Assembly: GCF_019970045.1 (NCBI RefSeq)
Contig: NZ_JAHXYI010000007.1
Span: 186,001 to 250,000, forward strand
Direction of reading: 5' to 3'
DNA: 64,000 nucleotides
DNA from: Chryseobacterium sp. GVT01B
Lineage (GTDB): Bacteria > Bacteroidota > Bacteroidia > Flavobacteriales > Weeksellaceae
Each line of letters opens with the position of its first letter. Position 1 is the stretch's first letter. A program made the position numbers and the translations under genes. Under the pieces are notes generated by a model. That model saw nothing but the letters and a program-made list of their open reading frames with translations, had not been told where the DNA came from and made no database searches. Below, in pieces: positions 57,001 to 63,977 of the stretch.

Positions 57001-57793
57001 TACTTCAGGACAGGCAAATCCTTTTGCTATAATAGGAGGAAGGTCTTTAATGACCAATTTCCTAGGACGGACATCTGATGAAGGAGGAGGAGGAAGTGGT
57101 ATAACAATAGGAAATTTGCTAGATGCATTACAAGGCATCCAAGATCCTCCATCAACAACTTTAAATTTTGAATTTCAGTTTGGAGAATGGGATTATCTTT
57201 ATACAGAAAAGAAAGGAATGCTGAAAGGAACAAAAGGAGCTGAGTTTTCTTCGGAATCTATGCTGGATAATAATCCTTATAATAATAAGTATTTTAATAC
57301 AGCTGATTTTAAAAAAGTAAATAATGTTGTGGCAGGTCTTAACCTTGCTATTACAATTATAAAATTGAAAAATGGGGAGTATAGTATTAGCACAAGTAAA
57401 AAGCCAGTAGCTTATGATAGTAGTGCTTATGATGCCAAGTCAGATGGAAGTGCAGATATACAATATACAGGAAATGGTAAAGGAGTTTTAAATATCCAAT
57501 TTCAAATTACAAATAAAGAGCAAACTCTAGAAGGAAAGCTTGGAAAGATAGATGCAAAAGCAAATGTAAAAGATTCTCATACTGCATATATGACAATGTC
57601 TTACCCTTTTAATGTTAGAGAGAACAATGGAAAAATGTCTTTGCAGTTTGGTCGTCCAACTAATTATCAATCTTACAACCTTAATACGTTAATGATTGCT
57701 GAGGGAATCCGATATATACCACTTACCAAATTTGAATTTTTAGGCCCTCCTATTCAAACAAAAGATTATAATTATCAAATAAAAAAGAAATAA
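54071..57793 (+). CDS. DUF6443 Rhs protein with variable C-terminal tail
   Basis: 1240 aa. Signal peptide (MKKILVLLNLFVVGSTYAQ), then DUF6443 at about residues 25-165 (ENYIYEKNCLTEDCSKKTES, VQYFDGLGRAKQNI, VEYDAYGRQVKSYLP). Many YD repeats follow. The Rhs-associated core spans about residues 855-965 (YKDHLGNVRISYG, YGWREYMPDIGRWNGIDQLA, NPYAYVANNPISNFDVDG). After Asp-Gly near residue 966 comes a tail of about 275 residues that I do not recognise. The Sec signal argues against type VI export. The tail is where toxin domains sit in polymorphic Rhs proteins. Confidence 0.85.
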   Translation: MKKILVLLNLFVVGSTYAQTNLTTTENYIYEKNCLTEDCSKKTESVQYFDGLGRAKQNIAVKATPSGKDIAIPVEYDAYGRQVKSYLPVPQSGTQNGALYANPLSNASSFYGNEKIYVEKVLESSPLGRPQQQIQVGNDWAEHPIQFSYSANNTADSVKIYKVVSNWIEGRTNGAPSLSGTYSENTLYKSAVTDEDGNVTTQFKNKKGQTILTRKKYGARNADTYYVYNEYGHIVYTIPPLASASTLTQTVLDNLCYQYRYDGWNRLVEKKLPGKGWEYMVYNKADQLILSQDTILKGKGQWLFTKYDQFGRVIYTGITNNPASRTSMQNSVNINTNLYETRTATTGFVLNDLPVYYTKVSTPSNVTQILSVNYYDTYPSYSFNPAFPSSIMGKLPLSDNSAANAVSTKSLPVMNLVKNIEDDNWTKSYIYYDSKGRVIGTNSINHLGGNTKTESELDFAGVVQKNNVYQVRKSGEPGVLIKKRYVYDFQNRLLQHYHQVDDKPEELLSENTYNELSQLINKKVGNNLQSIDYTYNIRGWLSDVNKNQMGLADLGGKLFSYAIKYNKKNGIDNPDTAQFAGKNVTPKYNGNITEVDWRSVETVGVNPSLTPKRYGYAYDSMNRMTAGYYQNPGNPYSKENTESLSYDLNGNISNLYRTSLAEYGSNTATVIDNLNYTYTGNQAKNINDISQNPTGYEGGGNTITYDQNGNMLTMPDKGINSIQYNYLNLPNSLHLNKNGNEDIAIITKYRADGTKLSKENTTTITGFNGFTTTKRITDYLDGFQYVRTENSGSGGSEALTLSSMSARAMQPQAYSIVTDPTVQPVGGSFTASLKTPDLQYLPTAEGFYDYLKDQYIYQYKDHLGNVRISYGRNSAGALEITDSNDYYPFGMNHLKTGNAFFGRGSYKDNKYNGKELQETGMYSYGWREYMPDIGRWNGIDQLAESYHSTNPYAYVANNPISNFDVDGRWFNEDGTIDTSGQANPFAIIGGRSLMTNFLGRTSDEGGGGSGITIGNLLDALQGIQDPPSTTLNFEFQFGEWDYLYTEKKGMLKGTKGAEFSSESMLDNNPYNNKYFNTADFKKVNNVVAGLNLAITIIKLKNGEYSISTSKKPVAYDSSAYDAKSDGSADIQYTGNGKGVLNIQFQITNKEQTLEGKLGKIDAKANVKDSHTAYMTMSYPFNVRENNGKMSLQFGRPTNYQSYNLNTLMIAEGIRYIPLTKFEFLGPPIQTKDYNYQIKKK

Positions 57794-57795
57794 CA

Positions 57796-58344
57796 ATGAA
57801 GAAAACAATATTATATACACTGCTATTTTCAGGAATAGTATTTCTAGCTGGAGCATATATTTATCATCAATATCAGTACAAAAAATTTGAAGATTTTTTT
57901 ATGAGTTCAACAGTTTATGGCAGTAAAAAAATGACAATTGATACCACATTTACAAAAAGCAATAAAAAACTTGGACTAAATGTAAATACCTATAAATATT
58001 CATTTTTCTTAAAAAATGGCAACGAATTTTCCAGAGATTTTTTTCTAACAAATTCTTTTGATAAAGATTTTAAAATTGTTGGAGGAGGGGGATCTGGAGG
58101 AGACTTTATTAATATTCCTATATTTCGTATAAAAAATAAAATTTATCTAGATCTTGTTTCTGAAAAATCGACTCCAAATAAAAAAATAGGTTATAATGTT
58201 GTAGTAGAATATGAAAAAGAACGTCAAATTCAATATTATGTTGAAATAACAGAAAAACTGGAAAATAAAAAATATACTATTTATTTTAAAAGCTATCCAC
58301 CAAAGAAAATTTTAAATGCTAAAAACCAGTATATAAAAGATTAA
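57796..58344 (+). CDS. Membrane-anchored small protein, array copy 1 (immunity candidate)
   Basis: 182 aa. A signal-anchor helix (ILYTLLFSGIVFLAGAYIYH) at residues 4-23 is followed by YKKFEDFF and a beta-rich soluble domain. The N- and C-termini (the latter KLENKKYTIYFKSYPPKKIL) are nearly the same in copies 1-3, while the middle (residues about 40-130) varies. It starts 2 nt after the Rhs stop. No known family recognised. The position and the duplication suggest an immunity function, which is unproven. Visibly very AT-rich: 14 G/C in bases 58141-58200. Confidence 0.65.
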   Translation: MKKTILYTLLFSGIVFLAGAYIYHQYQYKKFEDFFMSSTVYGSKKMTIDTTFTKSNKKLGLNVNTYKYSFFLKNGNEFSRDFFLTNSFDKDFKIVGGGGSGGDFINIPIFRIKNKIYLDLVSEKSTPNKKIGYNVVVEYEKERQIQYYVEITEKLENKKYTIYFKSYPPKKILNAKNQYIKD

Positions 58345-58353
58345 TTTATTGTG

Positions 58354-58378
58354 CAAGGGCAGAATTTTTCTGCTCTTG
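58354..58378 (+). other. Inter-copy hairpin 1
   Basis: CAAGGGCAGAA, loop TTT, TTCTGCTCTTG: 11-bp stem with one G-T pair, 10 nt after copy 1 and followed by TATTTTA. Probably an attenuating or processing hairpin between array copies. Confidence 0.6.
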
Positions 58379-58399
58379 TATTTTATAACACAATTAACA

Positions 58400-58951
58400 A
58401 TGAAAAAAACAATATTATACGCACTACTATTTTCGGGAATAGTATTCATGGCTGGAGCATATATTTATCACCAGTATCAATATAAAAAATTTGAAAATTT
58501 TTTTATGAATGCTCGACTTTATGGTAGTGGTAAAATCGTTCCAGATACTGCGCTTGCTGAAAATTATAAAAAAATGGGGCTAAATATAAAAAGTTATAAA
58601 TATTCAATTATTTTAAAAATTAATGATGACGAGGCTTTAGGTGATGTCTCTTTTACAACATCATTTAATAGTGATTTTAAAATTACAGGAGGAGGCTCAA
58701 GTGGAAGTATAATTGGTAATCACCCGATATATGGTGTAAAAAATTCTATTTACCTGAAATTTATTCCTGAAAAATGGGTTCCTAATAAAAAATCTGCATT
58801 TTATCTTATAGTTGAGTATGAAAAAAATAAGAGGATACAATATTATTTTGAAATGACAGAGAAATTGGAAAATAAAAAATATACTATTTATTTTAAGAGC
58901 TATCCACCAAAGAAGATTCTAAATGTTGAAAATCAATATATAAAAGATTAA
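58400..58951 (+). CDS. Membrane-anchored small protein, array copy 2 (immunity candidate)
   Basis: 183 aa from the ATG at 58400. An in-frame TTG 17 codons earlier overlaps hairpin 1 and would lengthen the N-terminus, but the ATG restores the shared MKKTILYALLFSGIVF start. It is the most divergent of the three full copies in the centre (SRLYGSGKIVPDTALAEN-type region, here NARLYGSGKIVPDTALAENY), yet has the same signal anchor and C-terminus. Confidence 0.65.
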   Translation: MKKTILYALLFSGIVFMAGAYIYHQYQYKKFENFFMNARLYGSGKIVPDTALAENYKKMGLNIKSYKYSIILKINDDEALGDVSFTTSFNSDFKITGGGSSGSIIGNHPIYGVKNSIYLKFIPEKWVPNKKSAFYLIVEYEKNKRIQYYFEMTEKLENKKYTIYFKSYPPKKILNVENQYIKD

Positions 58952-58959
58952 TTTATTAT

Positions 58960-58986
58960 ACAAAAGCAGAAAAATTCTGCTTTTGT
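58960..58986 (+). other. Inter-copy hairpin 2
   Basis: ACAAAAGCAGAA, loop AAA, TTCTGCTTTTGT: a perfect 12-bp stem, followed by TTTTATTG. The arms differ from hairpin 1 at positions that keep pairing. Confidence 0.65.
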
Positions 58987-59003
58987 TTTATTGACACAAA
59001 CTT

Positions 59004-59558
59004 ATGAAGAAAACAGTTTTATATGCGCTATTATTTTCGGGAATAGTATTCATGGCTGGAGCATATATTTATAAACAGTATCAATATAAAAAATTTGAAA
59101 ATTTTTTCATGGGTTCAAGAATCTATGGAAGCAAAAAAATGATTATTGATACTACATTTGCAAAAAGTAATAAAAAACTAGGTTTAAATGTAAAGGACTA
59201 TAAATATTTATTTTTCTTAAAAAATAAAAAAGATTCTTCTATTGCCAGAGAATTTTTTTTAACGAGATCATTTGATCAGAATTTTAAAATTGTTGGCGGC
59301 GGCGGTTTAGTAGGAGACTTTTTTAATATTCCTATATTTCATATACAAAATAGAATCTATACGCATTTTATTTCTGAAAAATGGATTCCAAATAAAAAAG
59401 TTGTTTATTATATCATAGTAGAATATGAAAAAGAGCGTCAAATTCAATATTATGTTGAAATAATAGAAAAATTGGAAAATAAAAAGTATACTATTTACTT
59501 TAAGAGTTATCCTCCAAAGAAAATATTAAATGCTAAAAACCAATATATAAAAGACTAA
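59004..59558 (+). CDS. Membrane-anchored small protein, array copy 3 (immunity candidate)
   Basis: 184 aa. Starts MKKTVLYALLFSGIVFMAGA and shares the GSKKM-IDTTF and KSNKKLGLNV segments with copy 1, so copies 1 and 3 are closer to each other than to copy 2. The anchor helix and the C-terminal YTIYFKSYPPKKILNAKNQY are preserved. Confidence 0.65.
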   Translation: MKKTVLYALLFSGIVFMAGAYIYKQYQYKKFENFFMGSRIYGSKKMIIDTTFAKSNKKLGLNVKDYKYLFFLKNKKDSSIAREFFLTRSFDQNFKIVGGGGLVGDFFNIPIFHIQNRIYTHFISEKWIPNKKVVYYIIVEYEKERQIQYYVEIIEKLENKKYTIYFKSYPPKKILNAKNQYIKD

Positions 59559-59566
59559 TTATTAAG

Positions 59567-59591
59567 CAAGAGTAGAAAAATTCTACTCTTG
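59567..59591 (+). other. Inter-copy hairpin 3
   Basis: CAAGAGTAGAA, loop AAA, TTCTACTCTTG: a perfect 11-bp stem before the truncated fourth copy, again with compensating changes relative to hairpins 1 and 2. Confidence 0.65.
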
Positions 59592-59612
59592 TATTTTATA
59601 ACACAAGTAACA

Positions 59613-59867
59613 ATGAAAAAAACAATATTGTATACGCTATTATTTTCAGGAATAGTATTTCTAGAAGTTGTTATTTATCAAACAATTTTTGCTCCTCATC
59701 AAAATTCTGAAAAGCTTCTACGGGGATTTTCGGTACTTCTGATATTTTTTCGAGCAACTGGTTTTCAATGGTTTCTTTTTGTTCAAGTAAAGAAATTTTC
59801 TTTTGGTTCCAGTCATCGCCCAGATCCAGAGCCAATGCTTCCTACTTTATTCCTAGCATTTCTCTAA
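59613..59867 (+). pseudogene. Truncated fourth array copy
   Basis: The first 17 codons (MKKTILYTLLFSGIVFL) match copies 1-3, then the reading frame runs into unrelated sequence (EVVIYQTIFAPHQ) and continues to 59867 only by chance. The foreign part is the antisense strand of a decayed HTH gene. This is a 5' remnant left by deletion or recombination, not a working gene. Confidence 0.75.
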
Positions 59868-59907
59868 AATGTTTTACATTTCTTTCCTGATGTATTTTGT
59901 AGTCCAT
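59671..59907 (-). pseudogene. HTH transcriptional regulator remnant with nonsense codon
   Basis: Reading from the ATG at 59907: MDYKIHQERNVKHFREMLGI, Lys, then TAG at 59844-59842, then EALALDLGDDWNQKKISLLE, continuing to VPKIPVEAFQNFDEEQ. This matches a short HTH family common in Chryseobacterium in which Lys-Gln-Glu-Ala occurs where Lys-stop-Glu-Ala is seen here, so a CAG to TAG change is likely. The C-terminus stops early (TAA at 59673) at the junction with the truncated array copy. Confidence 0.7.
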
Positions 59908-59962
59908 TCTTAATCAATTTGTGAATATTCAAAGAGAATACATTCTGTAAAGTAAAGGGTAA

Positions 59963-60246
59963 AAATATCCGGTAAAATATTCCTGTGATACCTGTTAAAA
60001 TGTCGGGAACTAGTTTATAAACTGTATTCAGCGACTTCGGAAGTGTTTTCGGCCACTATAGTAAGTCTCTGCAGTCGCTCATTAATTTGCTATAGCCATT
60101 TCGTAAACTGTCTCCAGCCATTTAAGAAATGCTTTCAAACACTATTGTAAATATCTCTGGGTACCTTATCAAATAGGTATAACTACTTTACAACCGTCTC
60201 AACCATTTTCATAAGTACCTTTACCTACTTATCAAAGTGGCTGGAG
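59963..60246. repeat. Degenerate tandem array with 22-bp period
   Basis: Thirteen consecutive units of 22 bp (one is 20 bp) can be aligned without gaps, for example starting at 60051, 60073, 60095, 60117, 60139 and 60161. The loose consensus is gCCaTTTnGTAAAcTGTCTC followed by Ca. Two neighbouring units, at 60095 and 60117, share GCCATTT exactly. The period is not a multiple of 3 and no reading frame spans it. Not a CRISPR: no constant repeat and no unique spacer. Confidence 0.6.
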
Positions 60247-60287
60247 ACCGTTAATGAACACCCTTTAGCCCCTTATATAACAGGATA

Positions 60288-60309
60288 TACCCCCTTACCC
60301 AAGGGGGTA
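60288..60309. repeat. C/G-rich hairpin
   Basis: TACCCCCTT, loop ACCC, AAGGGGGTA: a 9-bp perfect stem, followed by further G-runs (60312-60330) that stand out from the AT-rich surroundings. It resembles a common Bacteroidetes intergenic palindrome. Confidence 0.55.
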
Positions 60310-60417
60310 GAGGGGGGGTGAAGTGGGGAGAAGGATATTAAAGTACCTGATAATTTCATTTTTCAATACACGAGTTTTAGGAATTAAAACAAATCGTATC
60401 AGAATATTTTAATTTCC

Positions 60418-60425
60418 TAACTTTG
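60418..60425 (+). promoter_or_regulatory. Putative -7 box of map
   Basis: TAACTTTG fits TAnnTTTG, 29 nt before the map ATG. No clear TTG at -33. Confidence 0.5.
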
Positions 60426-60454
60426 TAGTTCTCAATAACAATCAAAATAAAACT

Positions 60455-61219
60455 ATGTCAATCACTAACGAAGATCAGATGATCGGAATGCAAAAAGTAA
60501 GTGAAGCTGTTGCCTATACTTTGAAAAAGATGATGGAGTATGCTGAACCAGGTATGACCACAAAAGATCTTGATGAGTATGGAGCCAAAATACTGGAAGA
60601 TTTCGGGGCAAAATCTGCTCCTTATCTGACCTACGGATTCCCAGGCTGGACATGCATCAGCGTGGATAATGAATTCTGTCACGGTATTCCTACCGATCAG
60701 AGGATTTTGAAAGAAGGTGATCTTATCAATATTGACGTTTCTGCCGAACTGGGCGGATATTGGGCCGATAACGGTGGCTCTTTTGTCATCGGAAAAGATA
60801 TTCATGGACATCAGAAATTGGTGGAGGCATCTAAAGAGATTTTAAAGAAAGCTATTGACAATATAAAAGGTGGAGTGAAAATCGCTGACATAGGGCATTT
60901 AATGGAAACAGAAGCGAAGAAAAGAGGTCTTAAGGTTATTAAAAATCTTGCAGGACATGGAGTAGGAAGAAGCTTACACGAGCAGCCTGATGAATTACTG
61001 AACTACAAAAACCGTTTTGATTCCAGACGTTTTAAGAAAAACTCTGTGGTGGCTATTGAAACTTTTATTTCCACTGATTCCAATATTGCAGTAGAATTGA
61101 AAGACGGATGGACAATGGTAGGAAATAAAGGCGGCTATATGGCTCAGCACGAACATACCATTGTAATCACCGATGGAAAACCAATCATTCTCACCGAAAT
61201 GAACGAAATCCTGAATTAA
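60455..61219 (+). CDS. map: Methionine aminopeptidase, type I
   Basis: 254 aa. Removes the initiator Met from new proteins. The five metal ligands are placed as expected: NIDVSAELGGYWADNGGS (Asp, Asp), GHGVGRSLHEQP (His), VAIETFIST (Glu) and AQHEHTIVIT (Glu/His). FCHGIP is also present. No N-terminal extension, as in type Ia. Usually part of a ribosomal operon; here it stands alone. Confidence 0.96.
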   Translation: MSITNEDQMIGMQKVSEAVAYTLKKMMEYAEPGMTTKDLDEYGAKILEDFGAKSAPYLTYGFPGWTCISVDNEFCHGIPTDQRILKEGDLINIDVSAELGGYWADNGGSFVIGKDIHGHQKLVEASKEILKKAIDNIKGGVKIADIGHLMETEAKKRGLKVIKNLAGHGVGRSLHEQPDELLNYKNRFDSRRFKKNSVVAIETFISTDSNIAVELKDGWTMVGNKGGYMAQHEHTIVITDGKPIILTEMNEILN

Positions 61220-61253
61220 AAGAAACCGCAACGATAAGAGCAATCATAACTAT

Positions 61254-61361
61254 TTTTAAGACGCAAGATTTTATCATAATTTCCTTGCTGAAAATCTTTG
61301 ATTTTCTTGCGCCTTAAAATATACATCAGTAGTAAAAAACTTTGCGCCCTTGCGTTAAAAA
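61254..61361. repeat. Intergenic palindromic repeat
   Basis: TTTTAAGACGCAAGA (61254-61268) pairs with TCTTGCGCCTTAAAA (61305-61319) at 14 of 15 positions. A second related half (TTTGCGCCCTTGCGTTAAAA) follows at about 61340. The GCAAG/CTTGC words are typical of short intergenic repeats in Chryseobacterium. The surrounding gap 61220-61483 holds no gene. Confidence 0.55.
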
Positions 61362-61483
61362 CAAAGTATAAAATACTATAAAAGCCCCCAAAGCTTCATC
61401 CAATCAACTTGTTGATTCCTTCTTAGCTCCCTTATATTCAGAATCAAGAATAGAAAACTTTGCGTTTACAATAAAATTTACTT

Positions 61484-62092
61484 TTAAAAAAGTTCATTGG
61501 CAGTACCAAAGTCTTTTAAAATACTTTCATAATCCGCTGTAAAACCATTCTCCATAGTCCCTTCAATACGATAGGTTTCCACATCAGTAATTCCCGTATA
61601 ATTTCTGAAAACATCCTTCAGATAAGCAGAAATATAATCTGGAGCACCTTCAGCTCTCTTACCACCGGAAGCAACTGCTAGATATACTTTTTTACCTTTA
61701 AATTGTCCTACACGGTCCCAATGTTCATCAAAAACATAAGTTATTCCCATCCGGATCAGCTGATCCAGCCATGCTTTCAAAGGAGTGGAAATTCCCAGAT
61801 TAAACATGGGAGTTCCGATGATGATAATATCTGCCTCACGCACTTCATTTACAATCATATTGGCATATGAAAGAAGCTGTTGACTTTGCTCATCATACAA
61901 TGCTGGATGCTTATAAAACTCATGAATAGACACTTCATCAGCATGAGGTGGAGTGTTTTTAATCAGATCCCGGACTGTAATCTTATTGATATTGCCCTGT
62001 TGCAAAAGTCTTTCTAAGATGAAAGAACTCAATTTATTACTATAAGACTGTTCTCCTCTTGCGCTGGAAATAATGTGCAGAATATTCTTCAT
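61484..62092 (-). CDS. azoR: FMN-dependent NADH-azoreductase
   Basis: 202 aa. Flavodoxin-like fold with the FMN-binding start ILHIISSARGEQSYSNKLS at residue 4, GTPMFNLGISTPLKAWLDQL near residue 95 and VASGGKRAEG near 140. Reduces azo dyes and quinones with NADH; physiological role is likely quinone detoxification. Single gene divergent from the M20 peptidase. Confidence 0.92.
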   Translation of the reverse strand: MKNILHIISSARGEQSYSNKLSSFILERLLQQGNINKITVRDLIKNTPPHADEVSIHEFYKHPALYDEQSQQLLSYANMIVNEVREADIIIIGTPMFNLGISTPLKAWLDQLIRMGITYVFDEHWDRVGQFKGKKVYLAVASGGKRAEGAPDYISAYLKDVFRNYTGITDVETYRIEGTMENGFTADYESILKDFGTANELF

Positions 62093-62276
62093 ACTTTTTT
62101 ATTCTAATGACGATTAGATTTTCATTATGGGGACATGAAGCTCCATTTTGATCAGGTTAAAATTTTAAACAGCAGCATTCAATAGTTTTGATTGAAAAAG
62201 CCCGGTTTTAAATTGTTAGGCACCAAATACTTTGCTATATTTATAGGATCAAACCACCTCACAAAACTTATCTGCT

Positions 62277-63809
62277 ATGAAAAAAGTTCTTTTAATCCTT
62301 CTGGGAATCATTGTCATTCTGGCCGCTGTAGTATTGATTAAAACATTTACTTATCCTTTTAAAAAAAATAATATCGGAGCAGGCGAAGGATGGAAACCCA
62401 TAAAAAATGATTCTGCAGTGATGAGGCTGTCGGGAGGAATAAAGGTCCCAACCGTTTCTACAGGAAGTTTAGGGGAATTTGACTATGCACCCTTTGATCA
62501 GTTCAAAACTTATTTAAAAGCTTCTTACCCCTTAGTATATCAGAATACAGAAAATGTTGAGGTGAATCAGTATGGATTGGTGTTCAGACTTAAAGGAAGC
62601 AATCCTGCCCTGGAACCCATTTTATTTCTTTCCCATATGGATGTTGTTCCTCCTGGAGATGCAGATATAAAAAATAATGAAGAAAATATATTCCGTCCGG
62701 ATGATAAGCCGGCAGAACCTGTTGCAAAAGTAGCGGAAGACTGGGATTTTGCCCCTTTTTCCGGAGCTGTAGCTAATGGAAGGATCTATGGAAGAGGAGC
62801 GATAGACATGAAGGGAATGCTCTTTTCTTTAATGGAATCCATGAATTCTATGATTAAAAATAAACAGATTCCACAACGCGATATTTATCTGGCGTTTGGT
62901 TTTGATGAAGAAGTTGGCGGACAAAAAGGTGCTATTCAGATTGCAGATTATTTTAAGAAAAAAGGATTGAAGTTTGATGCAGTGTATGATGAAGGTGGAT
63001 TAATTATGAGAAAGGGAAATGTGGCAGGGATAGATACAGATGTTGCTGTTGTAGGATGTGCTGAAAAAGGCTTTCTTTCCGCAAAAATTAAAGTGAAAGG
63101 GCTTGGCGGGCATTCTTCTATGCCTCCCATGGAAAGTGCTATCGGAAAAGCAGCTGTTATCATGCAGCGTTTGGAAGATGATCAGATGAAACCTGTGATT
63201 ACCCCGTTAATCAAAGAGTTTTTTAATAATATCGGAGGTGAAATGCCTTTTACAACAAGAATGGCACTGGCCAATCAATGGCTTTTAAAACCTGTTTTAA
63301 TTTCACAACTCACTAAAAATAATACAACCAACGCATTGGTAAGAACAACAACAGCGCTGACAATGATGAAAGGAAGTGACGGTACCAATGTGCTTTCTCC
63401 TGAAGTTGAATTTGTGGTTAATTTCAGATTACTTCCCGGAAACTCAGTGAAGGATGTAAGGGATCATATAGCTAAAGCAACTGAAGGTTTTGATGTGGAG
63501 GTAGAGGAAATTGACAATACAAGAGAAGCTTCTGCAATTTCTCCAACCAATACGAAAGCTTTTAAAATGATAGAAGCCGGAGTTAAAGAAATTCATCCTG
63601 GAGCTATTGTTACCCCATATCTTACCATGGCTGGAACTGATGCCGGTAAATATGAAATTGTAAGCAAAAACGTCTACAGGTTCATGCCGATTAAGATCAA
63701 CAGTGCTGAACAACAAAGTATTCACAGTACCAATGAATATCTTAGCATTGAAAATTATCTGAAGATGATTCATTATTTTGAGTACATCATGAAGAATTAC
63801 GACAAATAA
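62277..63809 (+). CDS. M20 family metallopeptidase (PM20D1-like)
   Basis: 510 aa. An N-terminal membrane anchor (MKKVLLILLGIIVILAAVVL) is followed by a M20 di-zinc core: LFLSHMDVVPPGD (His, Asp), YGRGAIDMKGMLFS (Asp), FDEEVGGQKGA (Glu/Glu), YDEGG and the late MAGTDAGKYE. The dimerisation domain has GLGGHSSMPPMESAIGK. It resembles the carboxypeptidase PM20D1 group rather than DapE or ArgE, partly because of length and the anchor. Substrate: N-acyl amino acids or peptides, inferred. Confidence 0.9.
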   Translation: MKKVLLILLGIIVILAAVVLIKTFTYPFKKNNIGAGEGWKPIKNDSAVMRLSGGIKVPTVSTGSLGEFDYAPFDQFKTYLKASYPLVYQNTENVEVNQYGLVFRLKGSNPALEPILFLSHMDVVPPGDADIKNNEENIFRPDDKPAEPVAKVAEDWDFAPFSGAVANGRIYGRGAIDMKGMLFSLMESMNSMIKNKQIPQRDIYLAFGFDEEVGGQKGAIQIADYFKKKGLKFDAVYDEGGLIMRKGNVAGIDTDVAVVGCAEKGFLSAKIKVKGLGGHSSMPPMESAIGKAAVIMQRLEDDQMKPVITPLIKEFFNNIGGEMPFTTRMALANQWLLKPVLISQLTKNNTTNALVRTTTALTMMKGSDGTNVLSPEVEFVVNFRLLPGNSVKDVRDHIAKATEGFDVEVEEIDNTREASAISPTNTKAFKMIEAGVKEIHPGAIVTPYLTMAGTDAGKYEIVSKNVYRFMPIKINSAEQQSIHSTNEYLSIENYLKMIHYFEYIMKNYDK

Positions 63810-63914
63810 ACGTCAATGTTGAATAGTCAATTCGCTGCACTCGCAAATTTTGATACATATACATAGATTTTAACACAAAGTTAGCTAAGATATTTTAATG
63901 TTTTTAAAAACGAT

Positions 63915-63977
63915 CGCAAAGGCTTTTCACTCAGCAATTGATAAACTTATACCCTAGCTGAACGAAGTGCCTTTGCG
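63915..63977. repeat. 21-bp imperfect inverted repeat
   Basis: CGCAAAGGCTTTTCACTCAGC (63915-63935) is complementary to 63957-63977 at 17 of 21 positions, including a perfect 9-bp outer stem CGCAAAGGC/GCCTTTGCG. It lies in the 190-nt gap after the M20 gene, which shows nothing else up to the window end. Probably a REP-like intergenic palindrome. Confidence 0.55.

Noticed and set aside
49604..57793. Type VI-delivered Rhs effector
   Set aside because: The large proteins carry Sec signals, and no PAAR, VgrG or T6SS genes are present in the window.
59963..60246. CRISPR-like array
   Set aside because: Units are all degenerate with no constant repeat or unique spacers, and no cas genes are nearby.
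60288..60330. G-quadruplex
   Set aside because: G-runs are present, but the symmetric C-run better supports a simple hairpin; no evidence of four regular G-tracts with short loops on one strand.
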